From assembly GCF_002077945.1 (NCBI RefSeq), contig NZ_LVYD01000064.1, forward strand, positions 39,244 to 103,243: 64,000 bases of DNA, given 5' to 3'. The notes beneath the pieces are model-generated. The model was not told the DNA's origin. It ran no database searches and saw only the letters and a program-made list of their open reading frames with translations. Position 1 is the stretch's first letter, and every line of letters starts with the position of its first letter. Source of the DNA: Niastella vici. GTDB lineage: Bacteria > Bacteroidota > Bacteroidia > Chitinophagales > Chitinophagaceae. The position numbers and the translations under genes were made by a program. Below are positions 25,893 through 34,046 of the stretch, piece by piece.

Positions 25893-28800
25893 ATGAAAAA
25901 GATTCTTACCGCGTTCCTCGTTGGCTGCTGGTTACTGATTAGTGCAATTGGCTTTGGCCAAACCAATCCGGTCGTTTCAGGTACAGTTACCAACTCGGCC
26001 ACCGCCTCCGAAAAGCTTCCAAATGTTACAGTTACAGTAAAAGGTACCAACCATGCTGCTACCACCAATAGCAGCGGTGCGTACACCATTAGGGTGAACT
26101 CGCTAAAAGATACCCTGGTTTTCTCCTACATCGGTACCCAGCCCAAAGAAGTGGCAATAAACGGGCAAAATGTAATCAATGTATCGCTTAATGCCGAAGC
26201 CACTGCCCTTTCCGATGTGGTGGTGGTGGGCTATATGACCCAAACAAGGAACAAAACAGCGGCTGCCGTATCAAAACTGGCGGCCGAAGAAATGGTTAAT
26301 ACCCCAAACCCGAACCCGGTGCAGGCCTTACAGGGAAAACTGGCCGGGGTTTCGGTTCCCATTGTGAACGGACAGCCGGGTTCAGGGGCCAATAATATCC
26401 TCATCCGTGGCGGCACCAAGCTCAATAGCTATGGTACCGGTTTGGGAACCAAAAACGGAGACGCCAACAGCAATGTAGATGTCTCTGACCCGCTGGTGGT
26501 GATCGACGGGGTGTTCCGCTCCCTCAGCGATATCAATCCCGATGATATAGAAACCTTCCAGGTAATGAAAGACGCTGCTTCCACGGCAGCTTATGGCGCC
26601 CGTGGTGCCAATGGCGTAATTGTCATTAAAACCAGATCGGGCAAATTTGGCCAGAAGCCGGTGGTTACCTTCAACTATCGCCACAACTGGGAAACCATGA
26701 TGCGCGATTACGATTACCTGAGCGCCAAAGATTACCTCACCCTGGCCCGCACCACCGTTCAAAATACAACCGATGCGCTGGCAAAGGACAACCTGTTGAA
26801 CAAAGGCGGTTTTTCGGCCGGTACAACCGTGTTCACTACCAAAGGGCAATACAGCAATTCCATCAACTTAACGGCCTTATACGATAATATCGTTGCGGTG
26901 GAAGGACAGGATTATGTTGACAACCTGCTGTCAAAAGGCTGGCAGGTGATGGATGATCCCATTAACCCCGGCACCCGCCTGTTGTACGCCGACAATAATT
27001 ACCAGGACCTGCTGTGGAATACAGGCCAAACCGATAACTATAATGCCAGTGTGAACGGCGGTGGCGAAAACGCCAATTATAATGTGTCGCTGGGCTACAT
27101 AAACCAGGGTGGTATTTTTGTAGGCACCAACTACAAACGGTATAATGTTTTGGGCAATTTTGGTTTTAAGGTGTCAAAAAATTTCAAGCTCGATGCATCG
27201 GTGAATTACCAGAACGTTGTTCCCAATTATGTTGAGTCCTATACCAACGACATGGTACGCGCTACCCGCATTACCCCGTTGATCCGCATTTTCCGTGACG
27301 ATGGTACCCCCACTTTTGGTGAAGTAACAAGCACCCGCAATCGTTTTCATACCCTCAAATACGACGATACCCGGGTGAACACCGAACGGGTTATCTCGCG
27401 CCTGGCCGGTGACCTTACCATTGCAAAAGGTTTGCACTTTCGGCCGGCAGTATCTTATGTGATGGAAGATTACCGGTATATGTTGTTCAGAAAAGCGTAT
27501 CCCGGTTCAGTGCAATTATCAACCAGCCGGCAGAAGACTGAGAATACTTATAATATGCGCCAGTTGATGGTTGACCAGATCCTGCAGTACGATCATTCTT
27601 TCGGAGATCACAACCTGAGTGTACTGGCTGGTTTTAACTATTTCCGTTACCAAAAGAACAATGTAAAAGTAGGTTCGCAACGGGCCACCAACGATTATGT
27701 GTATACCATTGAAGAGCCTACCACTGCCAGTGTGAACGGCCAAACAGTTACCAACGTAACCGATTTAGGCACCACTTTGGAAGACAAACGATCTGCCAGC
27801 TACTTTGGTCAGTTCAATTATGACTACGATAACAGGTACCTGGTAGGCGGTTCTATAAGGTACGATGGCTTCTCTTATTTTGCACCGGGTAACAAGTATG
27901 CCATGTTCCCTGCCATCTCGGTAGGCTGGAATATCCACAACGAATCTTTCTGGTCAAGTAAATATATAAGTGCCCTGAAACTGCGCGCCAGCAGGGGCGG
28001 AGCCGGTATGAATGATATTGACCCCGGCGATACTTATGGCAGCTATACAGGTACCACCTATGCGCAAAACTCAGGCATTGTGCGCGATAAGCTCGCCAAC
28101 CCTAACCTGGTATGGGAAACAACCCAAACAACCGATCTGGCCATTGATGCCGGGTTCCTGCAAAACCGCATTACATTAACCGTAGACTATTACAATAAGC
28201 TCACGAAGGACAGGCTGGCCTCCAAACCATTGCCGTTGGAAGGCCCCTTTGCCAGCATTACGTATAATAACGGAACATTACGGAACAGGGGTGTTGAAAT
28301 TGAACTCTCTGCCACTGTTTTAAAATACAGGGAATTTACATGGAAAACCAATTTCTCCTTTGCATTGAACCGCACTGTAGTAGTTGAGCTGCCAAATAAT
28401 GGCCGCAGCAAGAACCGCCAGTTTGGTGGTACCGTGTACGATCCTGCTTCGAAGAGTGAGGTTGAAGTAGGTGGGTTTGCCGAAGGTGAGCGGCCTTACA
28501 GTTTGTATGCATTCAAGGTAGATGGCATTTTTTCAACTGATGCAGAAGCGGCGGCCTGGGGTAAAAAAGACCTGATGGCTTCTCCTTCGGGTCAAACCGT
28601 AGGCAAACATGCCGGTGATTACATTTGGGCCGATCTCAACGGCGATAACATCATCGACAGCCGCGACATGGTATTTATGGGTTACCGTGCCCCCGACAAG
28701 ATCGGCGGTATGCAAAACACATTCACCTATAAAAGCCTTACCCTGCGTTTTGCCATGGATTATGCTTTGGGGCATGTGATCAGCAACGGCGCATTGGCCC

Positions 28801-29234
28801 GTTCGTTAGGACAGGGCCGGGCCTTTAATGAAGGCGCCCCCGCCGAAGCCCTGGGCAACGACATCTGGAAACAACCCGGTGATGCAGGCAAGAAGTACGC
28901 GCGTTTCTCCTTTGCCGATTATGATTTCGGTCAGCGCAATTACATTCGTCAGGTTACTACGGTGGGAACCAACAGTTCTTATGGAGTTGATGTAAGTACT
29001 ATGTTCGAAAAAGGCGATTTCCTGGCCTTCCGTGAAATATACCTGGGGTATGAATTACCAAAAGAGCTGGTGAAGAAAGCACGGATCGGCGGACTGAACG
29101 TTTTCGGCAGCATTTATAATATAGGTTACCTCACCAGATACAAAGGGGTGAATCCCGAAACTTACAGCGGGTTCGATGCCATTGGTTATCCGCGCCCCCG
29201 TCAGTTTTCGTTGGGCGCCACTGTGCGGTTCTAG
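25893..29234 (+). CDS. SusC/RagA-type TonB-dependent outer-membrane transporter
   Basis: 1113 aa. Signal peptide ending GFGQ, a CarboxypepD_reg-like domain (about residues 28-105; VSGTVTNSATASEKLPNVTV), a plug domain (about 115-235; PNPVQALQGKLAGVSVPIV, IRGGTKLN, VIDGVFRSLSDINPDDIETF then VMKDAASTAAYGARGANGVI) and a long beta-barrel closing with RQFSLGATVRF. It imports oligosaccharides bound by its SusD partner, encoded 34 bp downstream. Context (sialidase, N-acetylneuraminate lyase) suggests sialylated glycans or free sialic acid as cargo. No STN signalling domain, so no link to an ECF sigma factor; control is probably by the GntR-type repressor. Confidence 0.96.
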   Translation: MKKILTAFLVGCWLLISAIGFGQTNPVVSGTVTNSATASEKLPNVTVTVKGTNHAATTNSSGAYTIRVNSLKDTLVFSYIGTQPKEVAINGQNVINVSLNAEATALSDVVVVGYMTQTRNKTAAAVSKLAAEEMVNTPNPNPVQALQGKLAGVSVPIVNGQPGSGANNILIRGGTKLNSYGTGLGTKNGDANSNVDVSDPLVVIDGVFRSLSDINPDDIETFQVMKDAASTAAYGARGANGVIVIKTRSGKFGQKPVVTFNYRHNWETMMRDYDYLSAKDYLTLARTTVQNTTDALAKDNLLNKGGFSAGTTVFTTKGQYSNSINLTALYDNIVAVEGQDYVDNLLSKGWQVMDDPINPGTRLLYADNNYQDLLWNTGQTDNYNASVNGGGENANYNVSLGYINQGGIFVGTNYKRYNVLGNFGFKVSKNFKLDASVNYQNVVPNYVESYTNDMVRATRITPLIRIFRDDGTPTFGEVTSTRNRFHTLKYDDTRVNTERVISRLAGDLTIAKGLHFRPAVSYVMEDYRYMLFRKAYPGSVQLSTSRQKTENTYNMRQLMVDQILQYDHSFGDHNLSVLAGFNYFRYQKNNVKVGSQRATNDYVYTIEEPTTASVNGQTVTNVTDLGTTLEDKRSASYFGQFNYDYDNRYLVGGSIRYDGFSYFAPGNKYAMFPAISVGWNIHNESFWSSKYISALKLRASRGGAGMNDIDPGDTYGSYTGTTYAQNSGIVRDKLANPNLVWETTQTTDLAIDAGFLQNRITLTVDYYNKLTKDRLASKPLPLEGPFASITYNNGTLRNRGVEIELSATVLKYREFTWKTNFSFALNRTVVVELPNNGRSKNRQFGGTVYDPASKSEVEVGGFAEGERPYSLYAFKVDGIFSTDAEAAAWGKKDLMASPSGQTVGKHAGDYIWADLNGDNIIDSRDMVFMGYRAPDKIGGMQNTFTYKSLTLRFAMDYALGHVISNGALARSLGQGRAFNEGAPAEALGNDIWKQPGDAGKKYARFSFADYDFGQRNYIRQVTTVGTNSSYGVDVSTMFEKGDFLAFREIYLGYELPKELVKKARIGGLNVFGSIYNIGYLTRYKGVNPETYSGFDAIGYPRPRQFSLGATVRF

Positions 29235-29268
29235 TAAAACCTATTCATAACGATTGTAATTACAGAAT

Positions 29269-30741
29269 ATGAACAAATTATTTCTTCTGACTATAGGCTG
29301 CTTGTTGCTGTTGATGACAACCAGTTGCGATAAGTTGCTCGAAACAAAGAACGAATCGTCAATTACCGACGCGGATTATTTTAAAAGTGAAAATGATTTT
29401 GATCCGTACGTTGTGGGAATTTATATGTATATGCGTGGATCGGCAAAGACCGGCCCACAGAATGTGACGGGTATTGCAAACAATATCACCTACGGTACTG
29501 AGCGCGGAGAGGAACTGGTGTCCGCGCTCAACTCCCGTTTTACAAATGCCTGGACACACAATATTTCGCCTACTTCCGGTGCATTTGATTACACTACCTG
29601 GTATAAAGCCATTGGCAGCTGTAACCTGGTACTGGCCAAAATAGATAAGTTCACATTTACCAGTGAAAGCACAAAGAAACGCGTGATGGCAGAAGCCTAT
29701 AGTTTGCGGGCATATGTTTATTTCAGCCTCATCCGCATTATCGGCGATGCGCCGTTAATGCTTGATGCCATCACCGATGAAAATGTACCGCAGTTGCCCC
29801 GGTCAAAAGCCACCGATGTAATGAAGCAGATCATTGCCGATCTGGACCAGGCAATTTCATTATTCCCCGATAAAACGATCCCCAGCAAATACCGCTTCTC
29901 CTATGCGTCGGCACAGACCCTGAAGGCCGATGCCAAATTGTGGAGCGCCAAAGTGCTGGGCGGTGGAGCAAATGATTTCAATGATGCTATTACGGCACTC
30001 GCTGAAGTTGAAAAAATTTCAGGACTTTCCTTACGCACCGATTTCAAAGAGGTTACTACCTCCCGGGCAAACAGCGAGATCATTATTGCTGCATATTTTA
30101 ACCGCGATGAATGTGCTGCCAATTACGGGCTCAATGCGCTGCCCTACGAAACCGGTATTGCAGGCGCTACCAACAAAGACAGTTTACCTTTTTGTATCAC
30201 TACCTCAAACGGACAGGGCGCTTACCAGATCAGCGCCAAATCAAAAGCCCTGTTTCCCAGTGGCGATAAACGCATCCCGTTTACCTGGGTAACCGAACGC
30301 CAGGGTAGCACGCTTAAAATTTCCTGGATCACCAAACTGCCCGGAAACAAGTATGCCGATGACCGGGTATCAGACAATGATATCATCGTGTATCGCCTGG
30401 GCGAGATCTACCTTATGGAGGCAGAAGCCTATGCAGGTATCAGCAATACAACAAAAGCGATCGATTACCTGAACAAGACCCGCAACCGGGCCGGAATAGG
30501 AAATTATGCAGGTGCTACAGACAAAGTAAGTGTAGAAAAAGAAATACTCGATGAACGCGGCCGTGAACTGTTCTTTGAGAACAAACGCTGGTTCGATCTG
30601 GTGCGGTTCCATAAAGGCGGTACCATCGATGTATATACCTATGTGCCGAACCTGGTGGGAAAGACCACACCACTGTTTTGGCCACTGGCAGCAAATGTAA
30701 TGGCCAACAACGGACAGTTATTGCAAACAGACGGGTATTAA
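29269..30741 (+). CDS. SusD/RagB-type glycan-binding lipoprotein
   Basis: 490 aa. Lipoprotein signal with lipobox MTTSC (Cys20), expected at the cell surface over the SusC barrel. The family's TPR-like helical scaffold is recognisable (AEAYSLRAYVYFSLIRIIGD, RYSFA-like and VYRLGEIYLMEAEAYAGI segments) and the C-terminal signature ILDERGRELFFENKRWFDLVRF is diagnostic. It captures the glycan and closes SusC. It is second in the operon. Confidence 0.96.
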   Translation: MNKLFLLTIGCLLLLMTTSCDKLLETKNESSITDADYFKSENDFDPYVVGIYMYMRGSAKTGPQNVTGIANNITYGTERGEELVSALNSRFTNAWTHNISPTSGAFDYTTWYKAIGSCNLVLAKIDKFTFTSESTKKRVMAEAYSLRAYVYFSLIRIIGDAPLMLDAITDENVPQLPRSKATDVMKQIIADLDQAISLFPDKTIPSKYRFSYASAQTLKADAKLWSAKVLGGGANDFNDAITALAEVEKISGLSLRTDFKEVTTSRANSEIIIAAYFNRDECAANYGLNALPYETGIAGATNKDSLPFCITTSNGQGAYQISAKSKALFPSGDKRIPFTWVTERQGSTLKISWITKLPGNKYADDRVSDNDIIVYRLGEIYLMEAEAYAGISNTTKAIDYLNKTRNRAGIGNYAGATDKVSVEKEILDERGRELFFENKRWFDLVRFHKGGTIDVYTYVPNLVGKTTPLFWPLAANVMANNGQLLQTDGY

Positions 30742-30757
30742 AACAACAGCACAAGCG

Positions 30758-31744
30758 ATGAAACCACTTCAGGCATCAGCTATCAAAGGCAATTGGGCAA
30801 CCCTGTTGTTACCCGTTAATGAAGATGATAGTATTAATTACAGGGAACTGGAAAATGAAATAGATACGCTGATCGCCATGCAGGTGAATGGGATCTATTC
30901 AAACGGCACTGCCGGCGAGTTTTATAATCAAACCGAAGAAGAGTTTGATACCATCAGCAGCATACTGGCTCAAAAATGTAACGCGGCCGGTATGCCATTT
31001 CAAATAGGCGCTTGTCATACCAGTCCGGTCATGGCGTTTGACCGGGTAAAAAGGGCGGTGAAATGGCAGCCGGGAGCCATACAGGTTATTTTGCCCGACT
31101 GGTCGGCGCCATCTATGCAGGAAGTGATCAACTACCTGCGGGTATTAGCCAAAGCCGTAGCGCCGGTGGGCCTGATCTTATATAATCCACCGCATGCCAA
31201 AAAAAGACTGGTCCCGGAGGAATTCCACCAGCTGAAAGAAGCCGGCATTAACCTGGTTGGTTGCAAAGTAGGCGGTGGCGATGCACAATGGTATGCAGCC
31301 ATGAAAAAATGGGCGCCTGATATTTCGGTATTTGTACCGGGGCATCATTTGGCAACAGGCATCAGCCTCGGCGCATATGGCGCCTATTCAAATGTTGCCT
31401 GCCTGCACCCTGGTGCTGCACAGCAATGGTACGAGCTGATGTTATTCGATATGCCGCGCGCCCTGAACCTGGAGAAATGGATCCAGTTGTTCATGAGCCA
31501 GTATATAGCGCCTTATATCAGCACCAAAGGCTACAGCAACCAGGCGGCCGATAAACTGCTGGCGGCCATTGGCGGTTGGGCGAATGTGGGTACCCGTTTG
31601 CGCTGGCCTTACCAGGGCATTGATGAAAGCGAGGTAAGCAAGCTGCGCACCATTGCGCAGGAGATGTTGAGTGAGTTCTTCATCCTGAGCGAAGCCGAAG
31701 GGCCGAAGGATCGAAACAGATTATTACTATGCAGAGTAGAATAA
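30758..31744 (+). CDS. Dihydrodipicolinate synthase-family aldolase (class I)
   Basis: 328 aa DHDPS/NAL superfamily TIM barrel. The Schiff-base Lys is Lys170 ([16 protein letters not shown]) and the catalytic Tyr is in [13 protein letters not shown] (Tyr142). It has GNW and [10 protein letters not shown] in place of the FT-P and GSTGE forms, so it is divergent from true DapA and from the neighbouring lyase. It may cleave or make a sugar acid related to sialic acid. The last 20 residues or so ([12 protein letters not shown] onward) are encoded by a dispersed hairpin repeat, so the original C-terminus was changed. It overlaps the sialidase start by 16 nt. Confidence 0.85.
   Translation: MKPLQASAIKGNWATLLLPVNEDDSINYRELENEIDTLIAMQVNGIYSNGTAGEFYNQTEEEFDTISSILAQKCNAAGMPFQIGACHTSPVMAFDRVKRAVKWQPGAIQVILPDWSAPSMQEVINYLRVLAKAVAPVGLILYNPPHAKKRLVPEEFHQLKEAGINLVGCKVGGGDAQWYAAMKKWAPDISVFVPGHHLATGISLGAYGAYSNVACLHPGAAQQWYELMLFDMPRALNLEKWIQLFMSQYIAPYISTKGYSNQAADKLLAAIGGWANVGTRLRWPYQGIDESEVSKLRTIAQEMLSEFFILSEAEGPKDRNRLLLCRVE
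31682..31711. repeat. GAGCGAAGCCGAA hairpin repeat inside a coding end
   Basis: ATCC (31682-31685) and GGAT (31708-31711) flank TGAGCGAAGCCGAAGGGCCG, the family core with a G-to-C variant pair. It encodes the C-terminal tail of the aldolase upstream. Confidence 0.65.
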
Positions 31745-32904
31745 ATTATTGTTCATTAATTAGTTTGGTTACGCTGTTATGGACAGCGTTTCCCGTTCGT
31801 GCCCAGACAACGGCAAAGCCCGATACAATGGCCTTGTTTGTATCTGGCACGGACGGGTATATGAGTTATCGCATTCCTGCCATTGTTACTACCATTAAGG
31901 GAACCTTGCTGGCATTTTGCGAGGGAAGAAAGAACAATGCCGCCGATGCCGGCGACATTGACATCCTGGTAAAACGTTCCACCGATGGCGGCCGCACCTG
32001 GAGCGCGCAACAGGTCATCTGGAACGACAGCACCAATACCTGTGGTAATCCCTGCCCGGTAGTTGATGAAATAACCGGCGCCATTTGTTTATTGATGACC
32101 CACAACCTGGGCGATGACAAGGAAGGCGATATTATAAAAAAATTGAGCCGCAGTACCCGTACCGTATGGATCAGCAGAAGTAACGATGATGGCATAACCT
32201 GGCCGGTGCCCGAAGATATTACCGCCACCACCAAGAAAAAAGAATGGGGTTGGTATGCTACCGGGCCAGGCATTGGCATACAAATTAAATACGGTGCGCA
32301 CAAGGGGCGGCTGGTTATTCCCTGTGATTACAGTTATGACGATTCAACCTCGATCCCCAAACAGGGACACCCCAACATGGGATCGCATAGCATTTACAGT
32401 GATGATCATGGCGCCACCTGGAAATTGGGTGGCACCATTACACCCAAAATGAACGAATGCCAGCTGGTTGAAGTAGCCGATGGCAATGGCACTTTGCTCA
32501 TGAACATGCGCTCGTATTTTCAACACAATTGCCGGGCGCAATCTATCAGTTATGACGGTGGCATTACCTGGACGGCCCCGGTTGATGTGCCGGCACTGGT
32601 TGAACCGGTTTGCCAGGCCAGCATTATCAGATATGCATGGCCGGTAAAAAAAGCAAAGAGCTGCGTGTTGTTTTTAAATCCGGCCTCCGCCAAACGCATG
32701 AACATGACCATCAGGGCCAGTTACGATGAAGGACAAACCTGGCCGGTTATCCGTACCCTGTATGCAGGCCCTTCGGCTTATTCCTGCATGACCCTGTTGC
32801 CCGATGGAACCATCAATTGTTTATACGAAGCAGGTGTAAAGAACCCATATGAGACCATCGTTTTTGAAAAACTGAAAGCAAAAGAATTATTGAATAATAA
32901 ATAA
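31729..32904 (+). CDS. Exo-alpha-sialidase (GH33), secreted
   Basis: 391 aa with signal peptide (cleavage after VRAQ). It carries the sialidase YRIPAIV motif (the FRIP variant) with the first active-site Arg, the [10 protein letters not shown] segment, and five Asp-box motifs: [40 protein letters not shown]. Near the end [20 protein letters not shown] matches the catalytic Tyr and Glu region. It releases terminal sialic acid from host or glycoprotein glycans in the periplasm or at the surface. The start overlaps the preceding aldolase gene by 16 nt, so translation is likely coupled. Confidence 0.94.
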   Translation: MQSRINYCSLISLVTLLWTAFPVRAQTTAKPDTMALFVSGTDGYMSYRIPAIVTTIKGTLLAFCEGRKNNAADAGDIDILVKRSTDGGRTWSAQQVIWNDSTNTCGNPCPVVDEITGAICLLMTHNLGDDKEGDIIKKLSRSTRTVWISRSNDDGITWPVPEDITATTKKKEWGWYATGPGIGIQIKYGAHKGRLVIPCDYSYDDSTSIPKQGHPNMGSHSIYSDDHGATWKLGGTITPKMNECQLVEVADGNGTLLMNMRSYFQHNCRAQSISYDGGITWTAPVDVPALVEPVCQASIIRYAWPVKKAKSCVLFLNPASAKRMNMTIRASYDEGQTWPVIRTLYAGPSAYSCMTLLPDGTINCLYEAGVKNPYETIVFEKLKAKELLNNK

Positions 32905-32913
32905 ATCCATATA

Positions 32914-33867
32914 ATGAGCACAACCATGAGCCACTTACACGGACTGATATCTGCACCCTTTACCCCCATGCATCCCGATGGAACCATCAATTTCAGTAAA
33001 GTGCCCGATGTAGTGAACCTGTTAATTGATAATAAAGTAAAGGGCATGTTTGTTTGTGGCAGCACCGGCGAAGGCCCCTCCCTTACCACAGAAGAAAGAA
33101 AGCAGCTGGCCGAAGCATTTGTAAAAGCAGCAAATAAACGGCTGTTGATATTTGTGCACGTTGGGCATAACAGTATTACCGAAGCACGCCAGCTGGCAGA
33201 ACATGCGCAACAGATTGGGGCCGATTATATTTCCGCCACGCCTTCCACTTATTTTAAGGTTGATTCCATCGATCTGCTGGTAGGGTGCTTGCAGGAGATC
33301 GCCAAAGGCGCACCGGCTTTACCGTTATACTATTATAATATCCCTGCATTAACAGGTATCAGTCTCGATATGGTGAAGCTGCTCGAAAAAGCAGGGGAGG
33401 CCATCCCGTCTTTTGCCGGCATTAAATATACGGCCCCACTGATCCACGATTACCAGTCATGTGTTAACTTCAGCAACAACAAATACGATATTTTATACGG
33501 AACCGATGAAATGCTGTTGGGCGCCCTCGCTACCGGTGCAAAAGGTTTTATTGGCAGCACCTATAATTTTGTAGCGCCGCTGTACAATGCGCTCATCGAA
33601 GAGTTTAAAAAAGGCAATTTGGCCGAGGCGCAGCGATTGCAGTATATTTCAGTTGAAATGGTACGCGTGATCGTAAAGTTTGGCGGTTTGCGGGCACAAA
33701 AAGCCATGATGAAGCTCATTGGTGTCGATTGCGGCAATGTGCGGTATCCGCTGAATCCGTTTAAAGAACATGAATATAAATTACTGGAAGCTGATCTCAA
33801 CAAAATTGGTTTCTTTGACTGGATTTGCCGGCCAAAGGAAAGTAAAGTAACCCAAGTGATTAAGTGA
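32914..33867 (+). CDS. nanA: N-acetylneuraminate lyase
   Basis: 317 aa class I aldolase splitting N-acetylneuraminate into N-acetylmannosamine and pyruvate. LHGLISAPFTPMHPDG and VCGSTGEGPSLTTEER mark the family, the catalytic Tyr is in LYYYNIPALTGISLDM (about residue 141), and the Schiff-base Lys is in FAGIKYTAPLIHDY (Lys171). This YNIPALTG/GIKYT combination is the lyase type rather than DapA. It starts 9 bp after the sialidase. An epimerase for the product (NanE or AGE) is not in the window. Confidence 0.92.
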   Translation: MSTTMSHLHGLISAPFTPMHPDGTINFSKVPDVVNLLIDNKVKGMFVCGSTGEGPSLTTEERKQLAEAFVKAANKRLLIFVHVGHNSITEARQLAEHAQQIGADYISATPSTYFKVDSIDLLVGCLQEIAKGAPALPLYYYNIPALTGISLDMVKLLEKAGEAIPSFAGIKYTAPLIHDYQSCVNFSNNKYDILYGTDEMLLGALATGAKGFIGSTYNFVAPLYNALIEEFKKGNLAEAQRLQYISVEMVRVIVKFGGLRAQKAMMKLIGVDCGNVRYPLNPFKEHEYKLLEADLNKIGFFDWICRPKESKVTQVIK

Positions 33868-33885
33868 GTGCTTTACGAATTGAAG

Positions 33886-34024
33886 AAAGCTGAAGTAAGA
33901 AGTATGAAGTATGAAGTAGGAAGAACCAGAAGGTTCCTCATTCCCTACTTCTCGCTTGCATAAATTTCGGTAACTCCGAAAATAGGGCTCTTCTTACTTC
34001 CTGCCTCTTACTTCCTATTTCGTA
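33886..34024. repeat. GAAGTA-type repeat array with inverted arm
   Basis: AAGTAAGAAGTATGAAGTATG (about 33892-33915) faces CTTACTTCCTGCCTCTTACTTC (about 33992-34015). Same family as 22441-22552. It separates nanA from the Kelch-symporter gene and may reduce readthrough. No CDS in the 179-bp gap. Confidence 0.65.
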
Positions 34025-34046
34025 GACCTATCACAATAAGTGCTAC

